64,000 nt of DNA from Lamellibrachia columna (lineage: Eukaryota > Annelida > Polychaeta > Sabellida > Siboglinidae): the NCBI GenBank assembly GCA_963662155.1, contig OY759270.1, positions 11,359,426 to 11,423,425 on the forward strand, in the 5' to 3' direction. Below, one piece after another: positions 36,621 through 47,960 of the stretch. The translations under genes were made by a program, and so were the position numbers. How positions within the stretch are numbered: the first letter of the stretch is position 1; the number at the start of each line of letters is the position of its first letter. Below the pieces are notes generated by a model, which worked only from the letters and a program-made list of their open reading frames with translations, had not been told where the DNA came from and did no database searches.

Positions 36621-37564
36621 TGTTTGAGATAATTCAGTTGATCCTATGAGTCGCCCGCCAACATCCAAATTGTTGGAGTATTGGAATTTATTTACATCGC
36701 CCAACAAAAACAGAAAATAAGGACAGAAATGTGTTTGTGTAAGTAAATCTAGACTTATACATATTTGTTTAAAATGTAATTTTATACAAACTGCTTGGTA
36801 ATCGCAAACCGTATTGCAAAAAATTTTCTCCGCTTTTTCCCAAGTATTGTTTTGCATCAAAGCTTCCCAGGCACACATAAACGACAGGATAGCTTGGTTT
36901 TGTTGGGCTGGAAAGGCACTGATGAAATAAAAAGGGAATTCATTTCACAAGGAAAAAGAGTATGCCTGCTGACACTATGAATCTAACTCGGTGCAGTACT
37001 CCAAGACTGGAATGCTGTCTTTGAAAAGAAACTCCCGAATCAATAAATGAGCTGTCAACAGGACACCAAGAATAGTTGTGTATTGACACTACTCGGGTTT
37101 CAATCTGATGAAGTCCCAAGTGTAAATGTTATCTTTTCAACAGTAGGTAGCTTATAAACGAGTGAAACGAGCTTAACTAAACTGGTCATATAGACACTGT
37201 GTCAGGTTTTGGGAACCGTTTCTGAAGTATAACTTCCGGTAGGTTTGTTTTAGATATGGACTATGGTAAGAGCACTCGGATAACGGCTTGGCAATAGGCT
37301 GCAGTCATTATGTAAGACAAACAGCCGTGTTTGAATATTGTTCTTATTGCTATGCACTTCAGTAGTGGATTTTATTTCAATTGGCATTCTTAGAATAGTA
37401 GACTGACATTACTAAAAAAAATCATCATTAGCAGCCACATGATATACAGATGATTACAAATCTTTCTGTGGTCAGTTTATAGTGAGATTATTAATAGTTT
37501 ACTGCTTCTTTCCAAAACAATATGTATGTAATTCAGACAGAATGTCAGACATCCTGGATGTCGT
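36621..37564. other. No recognised feature
   Basis: Unassigned AT-rich sequence. Confidence 0.45.
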
Positions 37565-37886
37565 ACTGGGCAACTGAATGAAGACAAGTGCACTAACAAC
37601 TGCTGGCAGAATTGCAGAAAATGACTAAAAATTGGGTTAGGAATTGGTCTCAAACAACTATGAGATTAAAAAGATAACTTTTTCACTGTATCTTGTACAA
37701 TGTGGGCAACAAACTGCTGAATTGTGTAAATTACATGGTGTGCATGAAGTCTTTTTCACATGACAAGAACATTTCCTATTGGCATGAATTTGTTTGTTTG
37801 TAGGATATCTCTAATAATTTAAAGATGTCCTACAAACAAGTATACACACAGTTGTTAGTGCACGTGGCTTCCGTTTATTGCCCAGT
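37565..37886. mobile_element. MITE-like element with ~40-bp terminal inverted repeats
   Basis: The left end ACTGGGCAACTGAATGAAGA continues to GTGCACTAACAACTG. The right end is its complement, beginning CAGTTGTTAGTGCACGTGGC and finishing GCCCAGT. The interior (about 240 bp) is non-coding and holds a second hairpin, GTTTGTAGGATATCTC / AGATGTCCTACAAAC at 37797-37838. Confidence 0.8.
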
Positions 37887-39896
37887 TTTCTGGTAGTGCA
37901 TCGTAGATTTTGTTTTCTAATCATGCGTTTTCTCTTCCATTGCCTTTTATTGTTTGTGTATGAGAGACACTTAATGACCTTGGCCAGGAATGCGGTAATG
38001 ACACCCTACTTTTGTAGTGTAGTAACACCTTGTTTTCTGGGGTGCAGGTGTGTTCCTCACAGGTGAAATTAGCTTCATTAGCCTGAGGAAATCCATCGCC
38101 AGTTGATCCAACAATACAAGATGTGTTCCTGCCTGGTGTCATCCCTTTGTAGTGCATGCATGTGTGGCCAATTTCGCATTTTTGCTAACTCCAAAAAAGT
38201 GAAATTGGACCCGTCCAAACCTCCATGGCAAAACAGAGTTATCTTTGTTGAAACGTGCCCCACTCTCCGGTTCAGTATGGCATCAAAGTTACTCGGTTGT
38301 AAATTTTGAAAGTTAAGCCAGTGCATAACGAGAGTCACATGGGAAGGTTTTTTATGTGACGTTCACATTGTGGCAACAAGCAAAATATATAAAAACGTTA
38401 CGGGGTAATGACATTATCAGTTCACTTTTTAATGATCAACTTAACCTGGTAGTTTATAGACTTGCTTTAAAGGAAAACAGAATCTGATATTATTGGGGTA
38501 ATTTAGTGAAGAGGGTTTGGAAATGGTTTTTCAGATCACGCTAACCATTTGCCAGTTTGCCATTATTTAAGGCTAAGATATTAATTAGCTAAATGGCTAA
38601 AAGATGAAATATGTTAAAGTGAACCCATGGGTTATATTATGGTGTTCAGATTATATATCCCTCTAAGTGTTTGCACAATGACTGTGTATACAAATGAGTT
38701 AACTGTGCAAATATTTAGTTTATGTCATCACATAGAGTAAAGATAACTATGTAATGATCATATGCATCATGATTACAATTTCTGGATACAAAAGAATAAA
38801 GTGATATAGGCAATGGTGTTGAAAGATTAAAGGATGAACGTTGCAATTGTAATGGGAAATGACGTTTGTACAGATTATGTAAGAGGGAACAAATTGTTTT
38901 AACAGGAAGTGCCCTAACAAACATTGACTTTAAGGGTGGTTAACTTGGGTAACTGATAACATTTGTTACTGATGCTGTTTTACTAAAATACCCTGCATAA
39001 GTGAAACTTGTTTAGTTGATCGTAATTTGCAGCAATTTCCTTTGCGAGAACCACTTGTGCAAAAAGACACGCTGAGTTAATGTTGTTATGAAACAAAACA
39101 ACACAGTGTCTCGCCAGATATTGTCCAAACAACAAACACAAGGACAGAAATAACTTTCGCAGTAAACCGGATGTGTACATAAAGCAGAATAAAAACTCGA
39201 GGGGGGGAAAAAGCTGTGCTCTGGAATTAGACACTAATAAATGTCACCGTTTCTCATTCGGAAAGTTGCTTTGAATTTAAGGTTTTTTTGCTTCTCATGG
39301 AGTTAACTGGAAGACTGAGCCATAAAAGTAGGATATATTGTGCTACAGGCTTCTCTCATCAGAAGGGGTAGCAATATCCTAGGTCCCATGGGGTGGGGTG
39401 GATTTTTATTACTTTCTAAGTAGAGAGGATGTGGTATGGGTACAGGGGTGACAGTATATAATGACTCTATCAATAAATAGTTACTTATAATCTTTTTCCC
39501 CAAGAGATCGAGATAGATTTTAAAAAGAGGAAATATATTTTAATTTTTTTTCTAGGGATCATAGAGGGGTGTCGTAGTAAGAAGCTCATGTTCTTGTGGG
39601 GGTAGGAGCCATCAGAAATGTTTTTCCGCCCTCAACAACTCGTCTTCATCTATCAACCTTCTGTCATTTTTTCCACTCACTGCTGTTCACAGGTCTGTCT
39701 TTTCTAGATCACTCTTCACACTGTCCCTCCCAGTTGAAACATCACAGCTGACCCAATACTTCACCTTCATCTAATCCATAACTGTGGGTGGTCACTGGGA
39801 CACCACATCCAACAGATTGTCGCCATCTTTGATGGTCCCTTACAGCCACTTGCATCTTATGGAAGTCACGTTATGTCCATTGCTCGATTTTTTCTG
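37887..39896. other. No host gene recognised; 3' part may be LINE 3' region
   Basis: 37887-39600 is unassigned. The stretch 39620-39896 lies immediately 3' (minus strand) of the reverse-transcriptase fragment and is probably its decayed extreme C-terminus and 3' untranslated region. Confidence 0.4.
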
Positions 39897-40165
39897 TTAA
39901 ATTTTTCTTTGTCTGCCCCTCTTTCTCTTTCCTCTCACTGTGCCTTGGAAGATGACTTTTACTAGGCCAGTGGACTTCGTGACATGGCCATACCATCTCA
40001 GCCTGCGTCTTCTTACTGCAGACAGGAGATCTTCGTGTCGCCCAGTGTTTAGGCTGATTATATTGCAGACTTCCTCATTGGTGACATGGTCTGTGTGTGG
40101 GATGTGTAAGATGTTATGGTAGCACCTCATCTCCATCAATTTTACATATTCTTCTTTGAAGCTCT
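39897..40165 (-). pseudogene. Non-LTR retrotransposon reverse transcriptase, C-terminal fragment
   Basis: The minus-strand translation contains MEMRCYHNILHIPHTDHVTN, then EDLLSAVRRRRLRWYGHVTK and GTVRGKRKRGRQRK. This is the classic end of an invertebrate LINE reverse transcriptase (EMRCYR-LL-I-DHVTNEEV, RR-LRWYGHV-R, GKR-RGRQ), encoded downstream of the catalytic palm domain. The protein would copy LINE RNA at a nicked target. Here only the last about 85 residues remain. A frame shift separates EMRCY from the upstream AELQRRI block (near 40130-40165), and upstream everything is replaced by the 26-bp tandem array. It is dead. Confidence 0.88.
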
Positions 40166-40618
40166 GCTGTTGAGTCCAAGTCTCGCATGACTCTGTTGAG
40201 TCTATGTCTCGCATGACTCCGTTGAGTCCAAGTATCGCACGACTCTGTTGAGTCCAAGTCTCGCATGACTCTGTTGAGTCCAAGTCTGGCATGACTCTGT
40301 TGAGTCCAAGTCTGGCGTGACTCTGTTGAGTCTATGCCTTGCATGACTCTGTTGAGTCCTAGTCTCGCATGACTCTGTTGAGTCCAAGTCTCGCATGACT
40401 CTGTTGAGTCCAAGTCTCGCACGACTCTGTTGAGTCCATGTCTCGCACGACTCTGTTGAGTCCAAGCCTCGCATGACTCTGTTGAGTCCAAGCCTCGCAT
40501 GACTCTGTTGAGTCCAAGTCTCGCATGACTCTGTTGAGTCCATGTCTCGCATGACTCTGTTGAGTCCAAGTTTCGCATGACTCTGTTGAGTCCAAGTCTC
40601 GCATGACTCTGCTAGATT
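40166..40618 (-). repeat. 26-bp minisatellite, ~17 units, grown inside the LINE reverse transcriptase
   Basis: On the minus strand the unit contains GAGACTTGGACTCAACAG plus AGTCATGC. Its first 18 bases recur at the boundary with the reverse-transcriptase fragment, where they encode the ETWT part of the conserved C-E-S/T-W-T motif just before AELQRRI. As 26 is not a multiple of three and no register contains a stop, all three minus-strand frames stay open and encode the same 26-residue cycle (LDSTESCETWTQQSHAR plus LGLNRVMRD). Confidence 0.9.
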
Positions 40619-42236
40619 TGGACCAACACGGGGAGTTCTATAACAGCAAAACACCAACAAAGGTTAACTGAAATAATTAGTTGCATTGTCGTTATGCATT
40701 GGCCATACAGCATATATGGCTGGTTATGTTACTGTGCTGAGTATATTTTGAGCAGCCCCTACATCTAACATTACTGCTACAGACTTAATGCCTCATTTTA
40801 ATAAACATTAAACATTCCTTGCATTTTTGGCACAAACCCAACTGCATGGCTATAGCATGACTTCAAGGGTTGCAAACTAACTATGGAGTCCATTCAGATA
40901 AGAAGAAAGATAGGAATTTCATTGACATTTCAATTTTCATTGAATAAAGTCACTAAATGCACTATCTTGCTACAAAATTAAACAATTAGTTTATTTCTTG
41001 TCAATAGGCAAGATGCTCTTTTTATAATATCCCTAAGTGGTGGTATTATAAAAAGTTTATTATAAATATGAATGGATGGTTGGGGGGCATTGTAATGTCA
41101 TTGAAAATTAATATTTCTTGTATTAAAAATGTTTGTCCAGATTAAACATTCACAGTTCCGTTATAGACAATTGGTGAAGAATGATTATTGGATTGGAGCT
41201 TAGTATAATCTCATTTCAGATAATTAACGATCAGGTATATTATTGAAATGGGATTGAATGTTTATGAGATGAGTTTGATAGATAAGCTGATGTGCAATGG
41301 TTTATGGCTACTGGAAGTGTTAATGACCTGTCGAAGATTATCATAGAGTTGGGCTAGTTGAACAGTAAAATTAGTATTTCCTGATTGTGAAACTTATTAC
41401 CATTTCTTATTTATTGCATTCACTCTTGATGCCGTGACAAATGCATTTCCCTAACAGAGATCTTACATTGACCCCATAGCTGATGAAACTAGATATGGGA
41501 ACCCTTTTGCCTAAAACGAGATGTGCAGCGATAATTTGATGGTAGTTATTTTCTTGGAAAATCATTCAAAGTAGTTTTGCCAGCCGTATGGAAGCAATGC
41601 TTTTTTACATGCAGAAACATTATGTGGCGATATTGTACCTTTGTTCTCGAGCACTCATGACCATAAGTTGGTTGTTGTTGGAGCTCACACAAGATATATG
41701 ACGTCTCCACAAGGCAGATACGTGTCATTGTAGTATTGTAGATACAATTCATTGAGCATTTACTACAGTTATCTGGTATCGTTTCAGTTCCTTCGATAAT
41801 GGAAGTCAGGCCAGAGCTCATCTTAGCATGCAATTCAGCCCAAACCATTTCACAGGCGCCAACCCTGAGTACATAACAGAAATCCGTAAGACCCACAGAC
41901 AAACCCGTATGAGTATCTTCAAATTCCAGTTTATACTAAATAACATGATTTTATGATAAAAAACTGTGTACCTTGAATAAATTTGTATCCATAATACTTT
42001 CTATTACAATGTATCATCTGGATATCTTCATTTCATCTCCTATTTGGTCATTCCGTCTCAGAGTTGTTGCACTGATACGTTACTCAAAACGCTTCAAGTA
42101 TTGGTACATATAACCACACCTGCCAGAGCGCAGGGTTTTAGCTCAACTAGTTTTTGAGTTATGGTCATTTAAAATTGTACAGATTCTATCATGTTTGCCC
42201 ATTTTCAGATGTTGAGCTTTTTGTCCTATTTAATAT
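40619..42236. other. No recognised feature
   Basis: Unassigned AT-rich DNA. A short hairpin (CTTTTTATAAT / ATTATAAAAAG) lies at about 41018-41056. Confidence 0.5.
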
Positions 42237-42308
42237 ACCAATAACTGAAACACTGTTTGAGCTAGAATGCTGACGTGTTCTAGCACAAATAGCTTTTGAG
42301 TTATTGGT
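42237..42308. repeat. 34-bp-arm inverted repeat (hairpin)
   Basis: ACCAATAACTGAAAC...GCTAGAA pairs with TTCTAGC...TTTTGAGTTATTGGT around a loop of about 4 nt, with several mismatches. A related GAGTTATGGTCATT phrase lies just upstream at about 42155. Confidence 0.75.
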
Positions 42309-42629
42309 GTCTAAATTATTATAAAACAACTACACTAAGTCAAAAACCTGATGAGAATGGTGAATATGCAAAACTTGAAAATGTCACAACTCGGAACTGT
42401 TCCCACTATAGCCTGATGGTTTGACCTTTGTGGTTACGTTGACCTGTGCATTAATTATGCAAATTTGGGTTGAGTTAAAAAAATATGAGTGCAACAAGAT
42501 TTTTTATCTTGGTTGATGGAATGGTGGAATGGATGTGGAATGCCTCTGTCCACTCAGATTCCTGTAGTTAGTCTCCAGTCATCTCTCCTGGTGTGGCTGT
42601 CCAACCGGGAACAGATCATTATGGTCCCA

Positions 42630-42850
42630 CTGTTGACAATGTTAACGTTTTTAATGCTGTTCATAAATTTGTACTTTGAATCTTCTGAAAATTAACTCTG
42701 TTAATATTTATTCTTTCATTAACTTGTGAGGAATGTGTGTTGGTATTTTTCTCCAGAACATGAAATTTCCAGAAGGGTGACCATCTCAAAATCACCAGCA
42801 CTTCATGTGCATACCATGACCCCTAAAGTAATTTAGTGATCTATCCCCTA
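42630..42850 (-). repeat. Interspersed repeat R-E, copy 4 (partial)
   Basis: It shares TTTTTAATGCTGTTC, CTTCTGAAAATTAAC, GTTAATATTTATTCTTTCAT and CTTCATGTGCA with 18120-18340. The 24-bp motif block is not evident here. Confidence 0.6.
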
Positions 42851-43079
42851 CCATACTTGCAGGAAGCATCAAACCAGGGACTATGATCCCCATCAAACAT
42901 TGGACCACCCCGAATCACAAGGTTTGATGAGTTGGGCATTTGTCTGAGGTTTCCGTTACAGTGTTAGTATCAAGAGCTAAAGGTCAGAAGTCCCCCATTG
43001 GTTGCATAGTAACTTGATAAGAAGTGTTAAATTGTCTGCCTACAGTGATATGTAGCAACTGTTAAAGGAACCATATGAT

Positions 43080-43155
43080 GATTTTCATTGGTTAACTGAT
43101 ACAGAGCTAGTTGGTAGTTTTGTATAATTAAAATACCCCAATTCTCTTAATTATT
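43080..43155 (-). repeat. Short interspersed repeat R-C, copy 1
   Basis: On the minus strand: TATTTTAATTATACAAAAC, AACTAGCTCTGTAT, GTTAACCAATGAAAATCAT and a final CCTT. The same order occurs at 59478 and 63461. Confidence 0.65.
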
Positions 43156-44440
43156 TCATTAAAAAATATATCTAAATTCACAATGTTAATTAAAATCATT
43201 GTACATTCCTTGTAAAAAAGGTAGTTGCAATAATTTATATGTAATCAATTAAAGTACTTTATGTACTAGCTAAAGTATCACCTAATTGTGTTCTGCTTTA
43301 TTGACTTAATAAATTTAAATGTTAGTTGCAGTCAACACTTGTGGGGTTTTGTCATTTAAAATGTGTTTAATTTTGGTGCCATATTAAAATTCAGAGCGTC
43401 ATTTACAAAATAATCACACATATTTCTTGCATCACAGTTTGTTTTTGCCCAGCCCTTATTTTTTATGCCAGTATGGTTCAGTGAACATGGTTAATTAATT
43501 GCCAAACTTTTTTTTCACTTACAGGTGTTTGTGATATCATAAATGATAATTAGCTAATGTTGTTAATTAGCCAAGGACAACACCAACGTAGATATATGTG
43601 TTGCGAGCTAGCGCATGAATCAGAATTAAAAAAAATTATGTTGCACCTCCTAAAATATCCATTATGGAGAATGATTTTAGTTACCACATGAAAGCTTCTA
43701 ATTATTTGTTATTTATTCATTAGTCATCCAAAAGAAACCACCAAAGGTGACAATGACATTTTTGCGTGTAGTAGATGTGTATCGTATTGTAGTTGGACAT
43801 CAGAGGACCTTGTTGCCAATAGCAACACACCAGTGTGGTTCCATGTCATAAAATGAAAGAATTGTGGTTTAATGCCAAACAAAAAATGAAAGAATGGAAG
43901 GATGAATAGAACCACGCTGTGAGGGGTTTTTCCTTTCAACTGTTCAGCAATCAATAGGATGGCTTCCAAAGTGTGTCATGTGTACGCGAGGTAGCAAAAC
44001 ACGCCACCAATTAGCCACTTCCGTGAGGGTTATCAGCAACAAATCTCGGCATCACCTTCTGTTGACGCATCTGACCTTCAAAACCAGCGTTTTTAAGGCC
44101 TTTCACCTCGGCAAGCTGAACCTTAAAACACTATTCATAGATGAATTAAGTTACTGAATGAGATTTATAAATGTGTAATGTAATAATATTATACCGACTA
44201 AGAAATGTGAAAATATAATATTTAATTTTCCAACAATGTGTGTAAAAAAATCTCTTACCGTCACTGTAACTGTGTGCCTGATAAAGAATATTAGTTTAAG
44301 GTAAACTGGTTGTTAAGAAAAGTATAAAAACCAGGTTTTGCCGGCATGACATTCCACTGTTTGTTTATTCTGAATCTTAAAAAACACAGCTAAATTAAGT
44401 TGCTGAATACAGTTGGGTTCACATGAGAAATATAAATACT
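43156..44440. other. No recognised feature
   Basis: Unassigned AT-rich sequence. Part of an R-C-like end (ATTGTACATTCCTT) recurs at about 43198. Confidence 0.45.
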
Positions 44441-45404
44441 GTATTCAACCTAATAAGCATACAGACATTCAACCTAATAAGCATACAGACATTCATCCTA
44501 ATAAGCATACAGACATTCAACCTAATAAGCATACAGACATTCAACCTAATAAGCATACAGACATTCAACCTAATAAGCATGCAGACATTCAACCTAATAA
44601 GCATGCAGACATTCAACCTAATAAGCATACAGACATTCAACCTAATAAGCATACAGACATTCAACCTAATAAGCATACAGACATTCAACCTAATAAGCAT
44701 ACAGACATTCAACCTAATAAGCATACAGACATTCATCCTAATAAGCATACAGACATTCAACCTAATAAGCATGCAGACATTCAACCTAATAAGCATGCAG
44801 ACATTCAACCTAATAAGCATACAGACATTCAACCTAATAAGCATACAGACATTCAACCTAATAAGCATACAGACATTCAACCTAATAAGCATACAGACAT
44901 TCATCCTAATAAGCATACAGACATTCAACCTAATAAGCATGCAGACATTCAACCTAATAAGCATGCAGACATTCAACCTAATAAGCATGCAGACATTCAA
45001 CCTAATAAGCATACAGACATTCAACCTAATAAGCATACAGACATTCAACCTAATAAGCATACAGACATTCAACCTAATAAGCATACAGACATTCAACCTA
45101 ATAAGCATACAGACATTCAACCTAATAAGCATACAGACATTCAACCTAATAAGCATACAGACATTCATCCTAATAAGCATACAGACATTCAACCTAATAA
45201 GCATACAGACATTCAACCTAATAAGCATACAGACATTCAACCTAATAAGCATACAGACATTCAACCTAATAAGCATACAGACATTCAACCTAATAAGCAT
45301 ACAGACATTCATCCTAATAAGCATACAGACATTCAACCTAATAAGCATACAGACATTCATCCTAATAAGCATACAGACATTCAACCTAATAAGCATACAG
45401 ACAT
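44441..45404. repeat. 24-bp minisatellite, 40 units, extremely homogeneous
   Basis: Unit ATTCAACCTAATAAGCATAC plus AGAC. Across 40 units only two positions vary (CAACC/CATCC and CATAC/CATGC). The plus strand stays open for 332 codons as HTDIQPNK octapeptides and in a second frame for 352 codons. The minus strand stays open for 350 codons. The first unit and its left flank (AATACTGTATTCAACCTAAT) match the complement of the outer end of the R-A copy at 55500-55540. This suggests the unit was captured from an R-A terminus. Confidence 0.95.
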
Positions 45405-45409
45405 GCATT

Positions 45410-46346
45410 AAAAAAATTAGGCCATGGAAAAATGTCAGGGAATCTGTTCTTATAGGCATACGCCAAAACATGTTTCTCTAGACAATAAGGTAACTGTTTA
45501 ACACTAGTGGTGTCATTTGGTGAGTAGTGTAGAACAACTGAAAAGTGGTGCCAACTGTTTAACCCATTAGACCCCACAACGGCCACGGCCGGCCGCTCTG
45601 TGCAGTCCTGGAACGGCCGCCGCCGGCCGCATATAGGACCCTCTATTCAAAAAAATCCTGGCGAATAACTACTGAACTAAACGCTACCAAATTTTGCCAC
45701 ACCCATGCGGATACATTTTGCAACAACAACAGCTCGTTACGTACATGTGTTTCCCTTTCGGAAATCTTGATTTTCATCAGTTTTGTTCACGCTATCTCAG
45801 AAAATTTTTATTTCTATATTTGTCATGATAAATATGGTGTAACCTGAAAAATAACCGTCAGAATTTGATAATGTTTTCAGTGGTGCAAAGCTAACACATA
45901 TAGCTACATTTTCTTCGCTGAGCTGCATAGGGTTATAGCATGGGATCATTGTCAAATGTCAGTCGCAACTTTCAATGTTTTAACAAATGTACTATGTTGT
46001 CTTTGCAAATTGTGATCAAATGTCAACATTTTATTAACATACCCTATTTCTATGTATACATGCATATGGAGAAATTACCACTCTTCAAAATAAACACAAC
46101 TTGTAATTGTCAATATTGAATAGTTTTTATCTACAGATTTTTGAACACGAGGTAAAATCGCTCGAAATTTGCCAGAAATCCTGGCAATATGGTGGCATGT
46201 TTTAATAAAATCCTGGGGCCTAATGGGTTAACACTAGATGGCAACGCTTTTTAGTTGTTCTACATTAGTCAAATTACAATCATTATGGATCCTGCTAATT
46301 AAAAAAGGGAGTGTATGCTAATTAGGGCATGTATGATTAATAGGTC
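45410..46346 (+). mobile_element. Repeat R-A, copy 1, split by a piggyBac-type MITE
   Basis: The left part (45410-45562) and right part (46228-46346) together equal the uninterrupted copies at 55261-55524 and 49364-49619. Landmarks are GACAATAAGGTAACTGTTTA, GTGTAGAACAACTGAAAAGT, the complementary TTTAGTTGTTCTACATTAGT, and TATGCTAATTAGGGCATGTA. The central inverted repeat makes it a foldback-type element. Confidence 0.85.
45563..46227. mobile_element. piggyBac-type MITE, 665 bp, with TTAA target duplication
   Basis: The ends are CCCATTAGACCCCA and, read from the right, CCCATTAGGCCCCA: 14-bp inverted repeats with one mismatch, starting CCC. They are flanked on both sides by TTAA (45559-45562 and 46228-46231). 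TTAA duplication with CCC ends is the hallmark of the piggyBac superfamily. There is no transposase frame. Near the left end lie two direct copies of a GC-rich ACGGCCRCGGCCGGCCGC-like block, strikingly CpG-dense in an AT-rich setting. Empty target sites are present at 55409-55412 and 49464-49467. Confidence 0.85.
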
Positions 46347-47960
46347 GTGCTCGAACGTGTGGTTTCTTTCTTTCAAACGAAGCCAATGATCCCTTTGTTA
46401 ATTTATTATTATTATATAATTATTATATTATTAGTAGTAAAATATTTTAGGGCACAAATAATCATGCAGTGCTGATGCAGTTAATTTTTAATCCCCAATT
46501 TTACAAAATAAAAAACTTACACCCACAAATCTACTGTCATGGAAAACATAACTATCTGTTTAGTTTCATTCGGCTGGTATCAGATGCGGTGTTGTGCCAT
46601 TTTTGCAATGTATCACTTTTTAATAGCTATTTCAGCCAGTAGGTTTTTTTGTTGCTTCAATTTCTGTTGGTCGACGACTGGTTGGTTATAAAGCACTTGT
46701 ATTTGGATGTACGACTTCGAGCTTCTTGGTTGCTTGTCGGTGGCGCCCCAGGGTGCATGTAAAAAAGGGGGAGAGCATGTGTGAATTCGCATCACTCTTG
46801 TGGGCTTCCAATACAGGCCACTCTGTTTTGTGTGTGCAACAAAAAAGAATGTGTATTTCACCGTTGTGCCACATCAAAGAAGCCAGGGTGACTCAATAGT
46901 AGAATTGCCCCATCTCATTTACATGTGTTTGATTTGTAGCACCGTTATTTTGCAATTTGCGTAAGTATGTTTAGAAGAGAAATTATGTTGGAGACACCTT
47001 CCAATTAGGGGCGTCTTAGTGAATTTTAAGTAGTAGTCGAGTTGATGTAGATGTTATTCTTGTATAGTTTATGGGGAATAGGAACCTCTATACGGGGGAG
47101 GGGTAAAGTGTGCTTCACCTACATACTAATGATCTCATCACACTAAAATCTCCCTCCCCGGCTGATTTAGCCCATTGCAAATCAGGTTTGCTGATGTTCA
47201 AATCTGTAGTGTGTAAATAGTTTAAGTGAAATGTTGGTTTAACAAAAGAGGGCCTACTTCGTTAAATTAAATAGCGCATTTGCACAAACGAACAAGCATA
47301 TCATAGTATGATTTTATTTTTCATGAATTGATTCTAAAAGAGTCAACCAAAAAAATTTAATTCAGGAACTGAAAATATATTAACTTTATGGAATATCAAA
47401 ACCGTTTAAGATGTTTTTTTTTCTGCTACTGCATCTGTTTTATGGTCGTTTGTTACCATTAAAATCTAGCATTTATTTTTCCTAACTTGACTGAATGTTG
47501 TATCGAAAACAAAACAAACTACATTTTTTTTACAATTTTGAGACGACCCCCCACCTGTTGTCATAGGTGAGTGTTTCCATCACTCACAGCTCCTGTGATG
47601 TTTTACCTGTACCGAGACCTTGAGAATCCTGCATAATAGCATTAACAGACTGTAAATACTTCGACATATTGTATAGTGCCTAATGATGATAGCTTTCTGA
47701 TAAACACGAGAACAGAATACTGCACTGGATCTAACAGCCTATTGTTGCAATAATAAAACCACTGAAAAATGCAGAATAAAATTAAGAGAAAAATAAAGCC
47801 TGAGAGCTGGAAATAGATAACAATGATGACAGCACCGGTGAAATTGTATTTTTCCGTTGACAGCACAGGTGTGTGACCTTCTGTCAAACGTCAGTTCTTT
47901 TTAGGAGGACTTAGGCATTTTCTTTGACAGCGGAACGTGAGCTGAATGAGAATAAATTTT
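46347..47960. other. No recognised feature
   Basis: Unassigned. An 82-codon minus-strand open stretch (46613-46861) has no family resemblance. Confidence 0.45.

Noticed and set aside
44441..45404. CRISPR array (short regular repeats)
   Set aside because: Units are directly contiguous without unique spacers, there are no cas genes, and the context is a eukaryotic genome.
44413..45481. 332-352-codon open frames as a repeat-protein gene
   Set aside because: The repeat period is a multiple of three with no stop in the unit, so frames stay open by arithmetic. Both strands are open, and the unit resembles a transposon end.
46613..46861. 82-codon minus-strand frame as a small gene
   Set aside because: No family, start context or splice support was found.
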